The translations under genes and the position numbers were made by a program. The notes under the pieces are model-generated. The model saw only the letters and a program-made list of their open reading frames with translations, searched no databases and was not told where the DNA came from. From NCBI RefSeq assembly GCF_000017205.1, contig NC_009656.1, positions 3,352,001-3,416,000 on the forward strand: 64,000 nucleotides of DNA, read 5' to 3'. Each line of letters begins with the position of its first letter. The first letter of the stretch is position 1. Of this stretch, positions 17,810 through 27,035 are shown piece after piece. Source of the stretch: Pseudomonas paraeruginosa PA7 (GTDB lineage Bacteria; Pseudomonadota; Gammaproteobacteria; Pseudomonadales; Pseudomonadaceae).

Positions 17810-18922
17810 ATGAGGCACTTCAGTTCGCTGTGGCTGGCGACAACCCTGGCGGCCATCTCAGGCTACGCCCAGGCAGATTACTTTTCCGATACGCTGACCA
17901 AGGCACTCCACTACCACGCAGTCAAGACCGACAACTCGATCGACTTCGACGAACAAACGCTGAAGAACACCTTCCTGGTCGAGCCTGAATCGATCTACTC
18001 CGATACCGTATCCAACCCGCCCATTCTCAACAGCATCGGCTGGGCGAGCGCTGTCGGCGATTTCAATCGCGACCAGGGCACGGCATTCGATCCCGAGGAG
18101 ACGCTCGGCATCTTCCTTCGCGAGACCGGACTGACCAAGGCGCGCCCGCATAGCGACATCGCCGTCGACCGGGTGCCGGAGGGCTATGTCAGCTTCGAAC
18201 GCGACGACCCGCTGATCCTCGCCAATGTGCTCAAGGCCGGGGTGGATGCCGACCTCTACTATCATGCCTACGAACTCTTCGGCTGGCGCTACGGCACCAT
18301 TGCCGCCAAGTTCGCTCTTGCCGCGCAATACCTGCGCGACTCGATGAACGCCATTCCGCTAGCGCAGCACCGGGCCAACGGCATAGACACCGGGGTCCTG
18401 ACCCGCTTCAAGGCGGCCCAGAGCTATACGCAGCTCAGTCACGGCGACCAGAACTATCTGATGGGCATCCTCGACTACCAGTTGAGGAGCCCGGACTATC
18501 GCGACGGCCAGGGCGGCTTCCATTTGCCTCCACAGTACCGACTGGCTCGCCTGGCCGCAGCCTACCGCTATCGCAACGGTTTCATTTCCAGCACCCCGAT
18601 CTGCACCGCGGACGGCCGCTACAGCGGCACCGACGGCGCCGAGCCATGCCTCAACGACATGACCGACAAGGCGCTGTTCGACTGGTACAAGGAAAAGTAC
18701 CGCGACCAGATGAAGCCTCGCTCCCCCGAGGAGCCCCAGAGCAGTTTCCTCGCCAAGCTGCTGGAGGTGATCGTACCGATCGCCACGCTGTTCGATGGCC
18801 TGGCATTGTTCGAATCCTTCGAAGCCGCCGAGGCTGGCGAGTTGGGTGCCGAAGGCGCGTTCAGCGAAGAAGAGGCGGAAGGCATTTCCGCTGCATCCCT
18901 AAGCAAGATCTGTCGTATCTGA
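17810..18922 (+). CDS. Exported protein of unknown function, paired with a deaminase-like protein
   Basis: 370 residues with a Sec signal peptide (SSLWLATTLAAISGYAQA). I recognise no family. The middle is helical and aromatic-rich (YHAYELFGWRYGTIAAKFALAAQYLRDS is split here at GWRY). Near the C-terminus a hydrophobic segment, AKLLEVIVPIATLFDGLALF, precedes a small-residue, acidic stretch (EAAEAGELGAEGAFSEEEAEG). That layout resembles the pre-toxin linker of polymorphic toxins, but no toxin domain follows: the frame stops after SLSKICRI. GAGGA precedes the ATG at 17810. The next gene starts 8 bp later, so the two are probably one operon. Confidence 0.75.
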   Translation: MRHFSSLWLATTLAAISGYAQADYFSDTLTKALHYHAVKTDNSIDFDEQTLKNTFLVEPESIYSDTVSNPPILNSIGWASAVGDFNRDQGTAFDPEETLGIFLRETGLTKARPHSDIAVDRVPEGYVSFERDDPLILANVLKAGVDADLYYHAYELFGWRYGTIAAKFALAAQYLRDSMNAIPLAQHRANGIDTGVLTRFKAAQSYTQLSHGDQNYLMGILDYQLRSPDYRDGQGGFHLPPQYRLARLAAAYRYRNGFISSTPICTADGRYSGTDGAEPCLNDMTDKALFDWYKEKYRDQMKPRSPEEPQSSFLAKLLEVIVPIATLFDGLALFESFEAAEAGELGAEGAFSEEEAEGISAASLSKICRI

Positions 18923-18930
18923 GGCTCGTC

Positions 18931-19740
18931 ATGACTATCGTCAAAGGTATTTCCCGGTTTTTCCTCGCTTTCGGCCTCAGCCTTGCCAGTGGATTCTCCC
19001 AGGCCGGCCCGGTGGTCACGGTGGAAGCGGTCAGCTCCGTGAACGAACAGGTCTCCTCGCGGCTACTCAAATCCGTGCGCTACCACGTCGACATGGCGGG
19101 ACGCGCTGTCGCCGAGGAGCAATTGAACCCGTCCAACGCGGCGAAAAAGGAACTGGTCTCGAAATGGCGCTCCAGTACCACCGCGCGCTTCGAATACAGC
19201 TACGTCCAGGAAGGCGTCGAACATCTGCGCGTCTATAACGCGATGTCCGGGCAAGACCTGCGCGACCTGCTCAAGGTGCCGCAGGACCATCCGCTCTATT
19301 CGGGGTTCGACGAACGCTTCGCCGCAAGAGGCGCCAATGCCGAGCGCTACGTGAAGAACATCGAGGTTCCCGATTCACGCTTCAGCGCATCGCTGGACAT
19401 TCGCCAGGCCGACGCCGAGCTGAAAGCGCTGCGCAACCTGGAGAGCGATATCCGCAGTGGTCTCGTCCCCAGCGGTGGGCGCCTGACCGGTTTCATTTCC
19501 CAGGCTCCTTGCGAATCGTGCAAGCCCATGCTGGAAAACGTACTGCCGGAAACCGGCTACGTCAGCGAGGCCCACGTTTCCTACCTGCCGAACGCCAGGG
19601 AAGCGGCCTCGGATCTGGAGCGACAGATCGCCAACAAGTTCTATGGTGTCAAGAAGAACCTGGTGAGCAAGGATGTTCTGGAAAAAGCCGCGGCGGCCAA
19701 CGCCTCGGCGGAAGGTGGTGCGCTGGAAGCCTGTCTATGA
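18931..19740 (+). CDS. Exported protein with zinc-deaminase (PCxxC) motif, putative deaminase toxin
   Basis: 269 residues with a Sec signal peptide (FFLAFGLSLASGFSQA). The C-terminal half carries two spaced motifs of the cytidine-deaminase-like fold: DAEL at 161-164, where D or H/C-x-E supplies a zinc ligand and the catalytic glutamate, and PCESC at 193-197, the PCxxC zinc site, 30 residues later and flanked by a predicted strand (GFIS) and helix. Bacterial toxin deaminases use this DxE...PCxxC variant. The N-terminal 150 residues are unrecognised. No immunity gene is obvious downstream; the next genes are regulators on the other strand. Enzymatic activity and target are inferred from motifs only. 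Confidence 0.72.
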   Translation: MTIVKGISRFFLAFGLSLASGFSQAGPVVTVEAVSSVNEQVSSRLLKSVRYHVDMAGRAVAEEQLNPSNAAKKELVSKWRSSTTARFEYSYVQEGVEHLRVYNAMSGQDLRDLLKVPQDHPLYSGFDERFAARGANAERYVKNIEVPDSRFSASLDIRQADAELKALRNLESDIRSGLVPSGGRLTGFISQAPCESCKPMLENVLPETGYVSEAHVSYLPNAREAASDLERQIANKFYGVKKNLVSKDVLEKAAAANASAEGGALEACL

Positions 19741-19792
19741 CGATCCTGGCCGTCTCCAGCGAGACGGCCTTCCTTGTTCGCGCGGGCTCGGC

Positions 19793-20098
19793 TCAGGCGG
19801 GTAACGCCGGATACTCCAACGCCTCGGCGAGCTTCGCGCGGTGTCGCGCCACCCACTCCCGCCGAACCGCGCCCCAGTCGCGGATCACATAGCCACCCTG
19901 GTGGTTACGCGCGCCTTCCTGCTGCTCGAACTCGCAGACGATATCCAGTTCCTCCAGCGCGGCGATGGTGTCCTGGGCGGTGCGTCGCGGCATGCCGGTG
20001 GCAGCCATGATCTCCGGCACGCTGGCAACGCCGCTGTCGATCAGGTGGGCGACATAGAGGCGACGATAGAAGCTGGACTTGGTCTTGCTGATGGCCAT
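19793..20098 (-). CDS. Small winged-helix DNA-binding protein
   Basis: 101 residues. The segment DSGVASVPEIMAATGMPRRTAQDTIAALEELDIV is a winged helix-turn-helix, and the remainder is a short C-terminal helix. It lies 23 bp downstream of the Lrp-type regulator gene on the same strand, so the two are likely co-transcribed. It is convergent with the deaminase-like gene, 52 bp away. Target genes are unknown. Confidence 0.78.
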   Translation of the reverse strand: MAISKTKSSFYRRLYVAHLIDSGVASVPEIMAATGMPRRTAQDTIAALEELDIVCEFEQQEGARNHQGGYVIRDWGAVRREWVARHRAKLAEALEYPALPA

Positions 20099-20121
20099 GG
20101 ACAGGCGTTCTCCGTGAAGGC

Positions 20122-20595
20122 TCAGGGGGCGAGCAGAGGCAAGGTAGTGGTGGACTTGATTTCCGACAGGGCGACGATGGAGTTGACCTCCTGGATACCC
20201 GGTACCGCCGACAGCTTCTCGAAGAAGAAGCGTTCATAGGACTCGATGTCGCGGGTGACGATGCGCAGCATGAAGTCCACCGCGCCCATCAGTACGTGGC
20301 ACTCCAGCACCTCGGGAAACTGGTGCATCGCCTCGGCGAAGTCGGTGAGGTTCTTGCGCCCATGGGCGTTGAGCTTGATCTGGGCGAATACCTGGGTATT
20401 CAGGCCGATCTTCTTGCGGTCGAGCAGGGTCACCTGCTTGCGGATCACCCCCTCCTCCTTCAGGCGCTGGATGCGCCGCCAGCAGGGCGATTGGGAAAGT
20501 CCGATACGCTCGGCGATCTCGGCAGTGGACAGCGAGGATTCCTCCTGCAATAGCGCAAGAATACGCTGATCGTATGCATCCAATGAAATGGACAT
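20122..20595 (-). CDS. Lrp/AsnC-family transcriptional regulator
   Basis: 157 residues. An N-terminal helix-turn-helix (LSTAEIAERIGLSQSPCWRRIQRLKEEGVI) is followed by the RAM/ACT effector domain (residues 65-150, with HVLMGAVDFMLRIV), the standard Lrp/AsnC architecture. Such proteins bind an amino acid and regulate transport or metabolism genes. It is divergent from the small gene at 20728, with an inverted repeat between them that may be its operator. It probably forms an operon with the winged-helix gene downstream. Confidence 0.92.
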   Translation of the reverse strand: MSISLDAYDQRILALLQEESSLSTAEIAERIGLSQSPCWRRIQRLKEEGVIRKQVTLLDRKKIGLNTQVFAQIKLNAHGRKNLTDFAEAMHQFPEVLECHVLMGAVDFMLRIVTRDIESYERFFFEKLSAVPGIQEVNSIVALSEIKSTTTLPLLAP

Positions 20596-20600
20596 ATAAA

Positions 20601-20626
20601 TTCCCTACAAGCACATTTACAGGGAA
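20601..20626. promoter_or_regulatory. Inverted repeat in the Lrp divergent promoter region
   Basis: TTCCCT and AGGGAA are perfect 6-bp arms separated by 14 bases, in an AT-rich stretch next to the Lrp-type gene start. It is a possible autoregulatory operator; the assignment rests on position only. Confidence 0.45.
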
Positions 20627-20727
20627 CGATTATGCACAAATAATCCGTATTCACGCAAAAACAGGATAAAAACTTCCAGCGGGCTTTGGGAGAATTTCTC
20701 TCGTCGAAACACTGCCTGGAGCTTCAC

Positions 20728-21120
20728 ATGTCTACCCTCGCCCCTGTTTTCCCGGCCAAGCACCCCCGCGGCGAAGAGCGCCAGGTGATCCGGCCGAACG
20801 TCTGGGAAAGCTCTTGCGCAGACAGCGAAACCCTGTCGATCTTCCACGTCGAGGGCATGGCCGATCCCGAGTTGCTGTGCCGAGTGCTCAATCTGTTCGC
20901 CGTGCAGTCCTTCACCCCGGAGCGAGTACGGGCTGACCGCGAGGAGCACAAGATCCGCCTGACCCTCTCCTACCAGGGGCTGAGCCAGCACCGCGCCAGC
21001 GTGATCGCGGAAAAGCTGCGCTCGCTGGTCACCGTGCTCGGCGTACGCCTGGAGTTTTCCCCTCTCGCGGGCAAGATCCGCCCCAGCCTCAGCGAGCCCC
21101 TGCTCGCCAGCGTCGTCTGA
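20728..21120 (+). CDS. Small conserved protein, possibly ACT-like
   Basis: 130 residues. Residues about 30-115 (LSIFHVEGMADPELLCRVLNLFAVQ...LRSLVTVLGVRLEF) have the alternating strand-helix pattern of ACT-type effector domains, though without a clear signature. I prefer the ATG at 20728 because GGAG lies seven bases upstream; the frame is open to 20686. It is divergent from the Lrp-type gene, the usual place for an Lrp target. Function unknown. Confidence 0.75.
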   Translation: MSTLAPVFPAKHPRGEERQVIRPNVWESSCADSETLSIFHVEGMADPELLCRVLNLFAVQSFTPERVRADREEHKIRLTLSYQGLSQHRASVIAEKLRSLVTVLGVRLEFSPLAGKIRPSLSEPLLASVV

Positions 21121-21271
21121 GCCCCGGGGCGGCGCCTGCGTCGCCCTGTCCATTCAGCGTCATCGGCTGGCCTTCTGGCGTTAGCCGGTCGCCGGCCCCA
21201 TGTCTACAGTGCAGGTTCGTCAGGCAGCCACGAGACTGCCGTGTGTTCCCCCGATCCTGCAGAGCGTGCCC

Positions 21272-22273
21272 ATGTCCCGACCGCGTTTCCTTCCGGATAA
21301 CTTCACCCTGGCGCTGATCGCCACCGTCCTGCTCGCTACCTTCCTGCCCTGTAGCGGCCAGACCGCCGTGGTCTTCGAATGGGTGACCAACATCGGCATC
21401 GGCCTGCTGTTCTTCCTCCACGGCGCCAAGCTGTCGCGCCAGGCGATCATCGCCGGCATGACCCACTGGCGCCTGCACCTGCTGGTGTTCGCCTGCACCT
21501 TCGTGATGTTCCCGCTGCTCGGCCTGGCGCTGAAACCGGCGCTGTCGCCGATGGTCACACCGGAGCTGTACCTCGGCATCCTGTTCCTCTGCGCCCTGCC
21601 GGCCACCGTGCAATCTTCCATCGCCTTCACCTCGCTGGCCCGCGGCAACGTGCCGGCGGCGGTCTGCAGCGCCTCGGTATCGAGCCTGCTCGGGGTGTTC
21701 CTCACCCCGCTGCTGGTCAAGCTGCTGCTCGGCGCCGAGGGCGAGACCGGCAACGCACTGGACGCCATCGGCAAGATCACCCTGCAACTGCTGGTACCGT
21801 TCATCGCCGGCCAGGTCCTGCGGCGCTGGATCGGCGCCTGGGTGGAGCGCAACAAGCCGGTGCTGCGCTATGTCGACCAGGGCTCGATCCTGCTGGTGGT
21901 CTATACCGCCTTCAGCGCGGCGGTGATCCAGGGCCTGTGGCATGAAGTGCCCTGGCTGGCGCTGATCGGCCTGACCGTCGCCTGCTGCGTGATCCTCGCC
22001 CTGGCCCTGGTGCTGACCACGGTGCTGGCGCGGCGCCTGGGTTTCAGCAAGGAAGACGAGATCACCATCGTCTTCTGCGGTTCGAAAAAGAGCCTGGCCA
22101 CCGGCGTGCCCATGGCCAAGGTGCTGTTCGCCACCAGCGCGGTGGGACCGATGGTGCTGCCGCTGATGCTGTTCCATCAGATCCAGCTGATGGTCTGTGC
22201 GGTGCTCGCTCAGCGCTACGCCAGGCGCCGCGATGACGCAGCGGCGGTGCTGGCGGAAGCATCCTCGCGCTGA
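21272..22273 (+). CDS. Bile acid:sodium symporter-type transporter (BASS/YfeH)
   Basis: About 333 residues with roughly ten membrane segments. The pattern LPDNFTLALIATVLLATFLP, the GIGLLFFLHGAKLS segment and the C-terminal CGSKKSLATGVPMAKVLF are typical of the SBF-like/YfeH branch of the BASS superfamily, inner-membrane transporters of organic anions. The start at 21272 (MSRPRFLPDN) is where homologues begin; the frame opens at 21200 without conserved sequence. Substrate unknown. It ends at a strong bidirectional terminator shared with gor. Confidence 0.9.
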   Translation: MSRPRFLPDNFTLALIATVLLATFLPCSGQTAVVFEWVTNIGIGLLFFLHGAKLSRQAIIAGMTHWRLHLLVFACTFVMFPLLGLALKPALSPMVTPELYLGILFLCALPATVQSSIAFTSLARGNVPAAVCSASVSSLLGVFLTPLLVKLLLGAEGETGNALDAIGKITLQLLVPFIAGQVLRRWIGAWVERNKPVLRYVDQGSILLVVYTAFSAAVIQGLWHEVPWLALIGLTVACCVILALALVLTTVLARRLGFSKEDEITIVFCGSKKSLATGVPMAKVLFATSAVGPMVLPLMLFHQIQLMVCAVLAQRYARRRDDAAAVLAEASSR

Positions 22274-22295
22274 GGCGACGCGCTCGCAAAAACGA

Positions 22296-22323
22296 AAGAA
22301 GCCGGCCCATGAGCCGGCTTCTT
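22296..22323. terminator. Bidirectional terminator between the BASS transporter gene and gor
   Basis: AAGAAGCCGGC (22296-22306) and GCCGGCTTCTT (22313-22323) form a perfect 11-bp stem with a 6-nt loop, symmetric enough to serve the two convergent genes. Confidence 0.85.
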
Positions 22324-22337
22324 CGTCTCGACGCGGC

Positions 22338-23693
22338 TCAGCGCGTCGGCGTGCGCAGGGTGACGAACTCTTCCGCCGCGGTCGGATGGATGCCGATGGT
22401 CTCGTCGAAGACCTGCTTGGTCGCCCCGGCCTTCATCGCCACCGCGATACCCTGGAGGATCTCGCCGGCCTCGGCGCCAACCATGTGGCAGCCCAGCACC
22501 CTGTCGTCGTGGGCATCGACGATCAGCTTCATCAGGGTCTTTTCCTGGTTGTCGGTGAGGGTCAGCTTCATCGGTCGGAAGCGGCTCTCGAAGATCTTCA
22601 CCTTGTGCCCGGCGCTCAGCGCCTCTTCCTCGGTCAGGCCGACGGTGCCGATGTTGGGCAGGCTGAACACCGCGGTGGGAATCAGCTTGTAGTCCACCGG
22701 ACGGAACTCCTCGGGCTTGAACAGCCGACGCGCCACCGCCATGCCCTCGGCCAGCGCCACCGGGGTGAGCTGCACGCGACCGATCACGTCGCCAAGGGCG
22801 AGAATCGACGGCTCGCTGGTCTGGTAGTGCTCGTCGACCTCGATGAAACCTTTGTCGGTCAGCTTCACTCCGGTGTTCTCCAGGCCGAGGTCGTCCAGCA
22901 TCGGCCGCCGTCCGGTGGCGTAGAACACGCAGTCCGCCTCCAGTACCCGGCCGTCCTTGAGGGTCGCGGCCAGGCTGCCATCGGCCTGCTTGTCGATACG
23001 GGCGATGTCGCTGTTGAACTGCAGGTCGAGCCCCTTCTTGCCCAGTTCGTCGCGCAGGTGCTCACGCACGCTGCGGTCGAAGCCGCGCAGGAACAGGTCG
23101 CGACGGTAGAGCAAGGTGGTCTCGGCGCCCAGGCCGTTGAAGATCGAGGCGAACTCTACGGCGATGTAGCCGCCGCCGACCACCAGCACGCGGCGCGGCA
23201 GGCGCTCGAGGAAGAACGCCTCGTTGGAGGTGATCGCGTGTTCCTTGCCCGGAATCTCCGGCACCTGCGGCCAGCCGCCGGTGGCGATGAGAATGTGCCT
23301 GGCGCTGAAGCGCTGGCCGTCCACCTCGACGCTGTGCGCGTCGAGCAGGCGGGCGTGGCCTTCGAGAAGGGTTACCCCGCTGTTCACCAGCAGGTTGCGA
23401 TAGATACCGTTGAGGCGGTGGATCTCGCGATTCTTGTTGCCGATCAGGGTCGCCCAGTCGAAGCGCGCCTCGCCAGCGCTCCAGCCATAGGCCCGGGCCT
23501 GTTCGAAGTCTTCGCTGTAGTGCGCGCCGTAGACCAGCAGCTTCTTCGGTACGCAACCGACGTTGACGCAGGTGCCGCCCAGGTAGCGGCTCTCCGCCAC
23601 CGCGACGCGGGCACCGAAGCCGGCGGCGAAACGGGCGGCGCGGACGCCCCCGGAGCCGGCGCCGATGACGAACAGATCGAAATCGAAAGACAT
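22338..23693 (-). CDS. gor: Glutathione reductase
   Basis: The protein has 451 residues, the expected length. It has an N-terminal FAD-binding [14 protein letters not shown], the redox-active disulfide in [14 protein letters not shown], an NADPH-binding [17 protein letters not shown], and a C-terminal dimer domain with the catalytic-base motif [11 protein letters not shown]. It reduces glutathione disulfide with NADPH in the cytoplasm and maintains the thiol pool. The asparagine in CVNVGC and the GIHPT...E end favour glutathione reductase over other disulfide reductases. It is convergent with the BASS gene and divergent from the glyoxalase-fold gene. Confidence 0.96.
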   Translation of the reverse strand: MSFDFDLFVIGAGSGGVRAARFAAGFGARVAVAESRYLGGTCVNVGCVPKKLLVYGAHYSEDFEQARAYGWSAGEARFDWATLIGNKNREIHRLNGIYRNLLVNSGVTLLEGHARLLDAHSVEVDGQRFSARHILIATGGWPQVPEIPGKEHAITSNEAFFLERLPRRVLVVGGGYIAVEFASIFNGLGAETTLLYRRDLFLRGFDRSVREHLRDELGKKGLDLQFNSDIARIDKQADGSLAATLKDGRVLEADCVFYATGRRPMLDDLGLENTGVKLTDKGFIEVDEHYQTSEPSILALGDVIGRVQLTPVALAEGMAVARRLFKPEEFRPVDYKLIPTAVFSLPNIGTVGLTEEEALSAGHKVKIFESRFRPMKLTLTDNQEKTLMKLIVDAHDDRVLGCHMVGAEAGEILQGIAVAMKAGATKQVFDETIGIHPTAAEEFVTLRTPTR

Positions 23694-23837
23694 GTTCCTA
23701 CTCCTGGATCAGATGCGTTCCAGCATAACCCATTCCCTGCAGCGGACTCCTGCCGGATCGGCGCAAAAACCTGTCGAAACGGCTCAGCACAGGGCCTGGC
23801 AGGCGATGGGCTATGCTTGTCCGTGGAGGTAAGCGCG

Positions 23838-24260
<423 letters not shown>

Positions 24261-24348
24261 CCGGGCGCGGAGGTGCCGCCTGGCCTGGGCCACGCCCGCC
24301 GACAGCTCACGTAGGGCGGATACCCCCCATGGCCGTTCGCCCCATACG

Positions 24349-24385
24349 AAAAACGCCGCGCCCCCATCGGGGACGCGGCGTTTTT
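24349..24385. terminator. Bidirectional intrinsic terminator between the VOC gene and galU
   Basis: AAAAACGCCGCG and CGCGGCGTTTTT enclose a CCCC/GGGG inner stem, giving a long perfect hairpin with A- and U-runs on its two flanks. It serves the convergent VOC gene and galU. Confidence 0.92.
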
Positions 24386-24403
24386 CATCGGGAACGGCGA
24401 GGC

Positions 24404-25243
24404 TCAGTGAGCCTTGCCGGTCTTGTAGAGGTTTTCGTAGCAGAAGTTGGTCGCCTCGATGTAGCCCTCGGCGCTGCCGCAGTCGAAACGCTTGCCCTTG
24501 AACTTGTAGGCCAGCACGCAGCCGTCCTGGGCCTGCTTCATCAGGGCGTCGGTGATCTGGATCTCGCCACCCTTGCCCGGCTCGGTCTGCTCGATCAGGT
24601 CGAAGATATCCGGGGTCAGGATGTAGCGGCCGATGATCGCCAGGTTCGACGGTGCTTCTTCCGGCTTCGGTTTCTCGACCATGGTGTTCACCCGGAAGAT
24701 GTCGTCGCGGATCATCTCGCCGGCGATCACGCCGTACTTGTTGGTTTCCTCCGGCGGCACTTCCTGGATCGCCACGATGGAGCAGCGGAACTGGTTGTAC
24801 AGCTTGACCATCTGCTTCAGCACACTGTCGCCTTCCAGGTTCAGGCACAGGTCGTCGGCAAGGACCACGGCGAACGGCTCGTCGCCGATCAGCGGACGGC
24901 CGGTGAGGATCGCATGGCCGAGGCCCTTCATCTCGACCTGGCGGGTGTAGGCGAAGGTGCACTCGTCGATCAGCCGGCGGATGCCAACGAGGTACTTTTC
25001 CTTGTCGGTGTTGCGGATCTGGTGCTCCAGCTCGTAGCTGATGTCGAAGTGGTCTTCCAGGGAGCGCTTGCCGCGCCCGGTGACGATGCCGATTTCGGAA
25101 AGGCCGGCCTCCAGCGCCTCCTCCACCGCGTACTGGATCAGCGGCTTGTTCACCACCGGCAGCATTTCCTTGGGCATGGCCTTGGTGGCCGGGAGGAAAC
25201 GGGTACCGTAGCCGGCGGCCGGGAAAAGACATTTCTTGATCAT
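24404..25243 (-). CDS. galU: UTP-glucose-1-phosphate uridylyltransferase
   Basis: The protein has 279 residues, as expected for P. aeruginosa GalU. The nucleotide-binding N-terminus KKCLFPAAGYGTRFLPATKA carries the GxGxR(F) signature, and TKAMPKEMLPVVNKPLIQY the catalytic lysine region. It makes UDP-glucose from UTP and glucose-1-phosphate for LPS core and other glycans. It lies 47 bp downstream of ugd on the same strand, so the two consecutive steps to UDP-glucuronate are encoded together. Confidence 0.97.
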   Translation of the reverse strand: MIKKCLFPAAGYGTRFLPATKAMPKEMLPVVNKPLIQYAVEEALEAGLSEIGIVTGRGKRSLEDHFDISYELEHQIRNTDKEKYLVGIRRLIDECTFAYTRQVEMKGLGHAILTGRPLIGDEPFAVVLADDLCLNLEGDSVLKQMVKLYNQFRCSIVAIQEVPPEETNKYGVIAGEMIRDDIFRVNTMVEKPKPEEAPSNLAIIGRYILTPDIFDLIEQTEPGKGGEIQITDALMKQAQDGCVLAYKFKGKRFDCGSAEGYIEATNFCYENLYKTGKAH

Positions 25244-25290
25244 GAGAATCCTTCGACATGGACGAAGTATGCGGATGGCGCGCAGTCTAA

Positions 25291-26652
25291 TCAGGCTGCG
25301 CTCGCCTTACAATGCCCGGCCCTTGGACGTCCTATGCCCTGGTAGATGAAGCCCAGTTCCGCCATCCGCGCCGGCGCGTAGAGATTCCGACCGTCGACCA
25401 ACAGGGGAGTTCGCATGGATCCGCGGATTTTCTCGAAGTCCGGCTGGCGGAACTGTTTCCATTCGGTCACCAGAACCAGGGCGTCGGCGCCCTCTACCGC
25501 CACATAGGGCGAGTCGTGCAGGGTCAACTGGGCGCAGGCCAGCGCCTGCGGATAGCGCGCGGCGACCCCGGCGTTGGCCACCGGGTCATGGGCCCTGACC
25601 CTCACCCCGTGGCGCAGCAGCGCGTCCAGCAGGACCAGGCTCGGCGCCTCGCGCAGGTCGTCGGTCCCCGGCTTGAAGGCCAGCCCCCAGAGCGCCACGG
25701 TGCGCCCCTGCCAGCGGCCCTGGAACAGCTCGCCGAGGGTCTCGAAGAGCAGTTCCTTCTGCCGCGCGTTGCGCGCTTCCACGGCGCGCAGGATCGCGCT
25801 GTCGAACCCCTGCCGCTCGGCGCTGCGGATCAGCGCGCGGACATCCTTGGGAAAGCAGGAGCCGCCGTAGCCGCAGCCGGCATAGATGAAATGGGTGCCG
25901 ATGCGCCTGTCGCTGCCCATGCCACGGCGCACCTCCTCGATATCGACGCCGGTGAGACTGCACAGCCCGGCCATCTCGTTCATGAAGGAAATCTTCGTGG
26001 CGAGGAAGGCGTTGGCCGCGTACTTGCTGAACTCCGCCTCGCGGCGTCCCATCAGCAGGACCCGCTCGTGGTTGCGCAGGAACGGTGCGTAGAGCTGGCG
26101 CAGGGTCTCGCCGGCCTGCGCCTCGGCGCTGCCGATGATGACCCGGTCCGGGCGCATGAAGTCGTCCACCGCCGAACCTTCCTTGAGGAATTCCGGATTG
26201 CTCGCCACCGCCACCCTGAAGCGCTTGCGCCGACGCGCCAGGCCCAGGCGGATGATCTCTTCGACCCGCTCGGCGGTGCCCACCGGCACGGTCGACTTGT
26301 TCACCACGATGCAGTCCTGGCGTAGCTGTGCGCCCAGTTCCTCGGCTACCGCCAGCACATGGCTGAGGTCGGCGGAGCCATCCTCGCCGCAGGGCGTGCC
26401 GACGGCGATGAAGACCACCTCGGCATCCACCAGGCCTTGCGCGAGGCTGGTGGTGAAGGTCAGGCGCGCGGCCTCCAGCTGGTCGCGCAGGATATTCTCC
26501 AGGCCCGGTTCGTAGATAGGCGTTTCGCCGCGCCGCAGTCGCGCGACCCGCTCGCGGTCGCGCTCCACGCAGCACACCTGGTTGCCCATTTCGGCGAAAC
26601 AGGCCGCCGTCACCAGCCCCACATAGCCCGCCCCAATCACGCATAGCCGCAT
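25291..26652 (-). CDS. ugd: UDP-glucose 6-dehydrogenase
   Basis: The protein has 453 residues. An N-terminal NAD-binding Rossmann GAGYVGLVTAACFAEMG is followed by the central helical domain and catalytic cysteine in CGYGGSCFPKD, then a C-terminal UDP-binding domain (GLAFKPGTDDLREAPS). It oxidises UDP-glucose to UDP-glucuronate with two NAD+, the precursor for aminoarabinose addition to lipid A and uronate polymers. It precedes galU on the same strand. An isoenzyme is known elsewhere in P. aeruginosa (the arn cluster), so this is one of two copies. Confidence 0.96.
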   Translation of the reverse strand: MRLCVIGAGYVGLVTAACFAEMGNQVCCVERDRERVARLRRGETPIYEPGLENILRDQLEAARLTFTTSLAQGLVDAEVVFIAVGTPCGEDGSADLSHVLAVAEELGAQLRQDCIVVNKSTVPVGTAERVEEIIRLGLARRRKRFRVAVASNPEFLKEGSAVDDFMRPDRVIIGSAEAQAGETLRQLYAPFLRNHERVLLMGRREAEFSKYAANAFLATKISFMNEMAGLCSLTGVDIEEVRRGMGSDRRIGTHFIYAGCGYGGSCFPKDVRALIRSAERQGFDSAILRAVEARNARQKELLFETLGELFQGRWQGRTVALWGLAFKPGTDDLREAPSLVLLDALLRHGVRVRAHDPVANAGVAARYPQALACAQLTLHDSPYVAVEGADALVLVTEWKQFRQPDFEKIRGSMRTPLLVDGRNLYAPARMAELGFIYQGIGRPRAGHCKASAA

Positions 26653-26804
26653 CGCGTCGTCCTCCGCTGGCCTCGCCGTCTCTGCCGATGATTGCAGCCA
26701 AGCGCGGTGGCAGGCTCATGACCAGACCATGAAGCTGCTGTGACAGAACCCGGGACGGCCATCCACGGTCCACCCAGAGTGAGCAAAAAAAACAGGAGGC
26801 TCCC

Positions 26805-27029
26805 ATGGCCATCGAAATCGATTCGGATCAAGGCGTCTGCAGCGTCGAGATCGAAGGCAGCCGGCATCGCGCGGCGATCGACAGCCTGCGCGTCGGCACC
26901 GACGCCGAGGCTCGCCTGTCGGTGCTCTACATCGACGGCAGGCGCCTGCACATCAGCGAGGAAGATGCCCAGCGGCTGGTGGTGGCCGGCGCCGAGGACC
27001 AGCGCCGACACCTGATGGCGGACGACTGA
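26805..27029 (+). CDS. Small DUF3203-type protein
   Basis: 74 residues, acidic. It resembles the Pseudomonas-restricted DUF3203 family as I recall it, from patterns such as SVEIEGSRHRAAI and LYIDGRRLHISEEDAQRL. A GGAGG lies 9-13 bp before the ATG. It is divergent from ugd and convergent with mexZ, with only six bases between its stop and the mexZ stop. Function unknown; the MexXY neighbourhood does not by itself imply a role in efflux. Confidence 0.8.
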   Translation: MAIEIDSDQGVCSVEIEGSRHRAAIDSLRVGTDAEARLSVLYIDGRRLHISEEDAQRLVVAGAEDQRRHLMADD

Positions 27030-27035
27030 GCGGCG

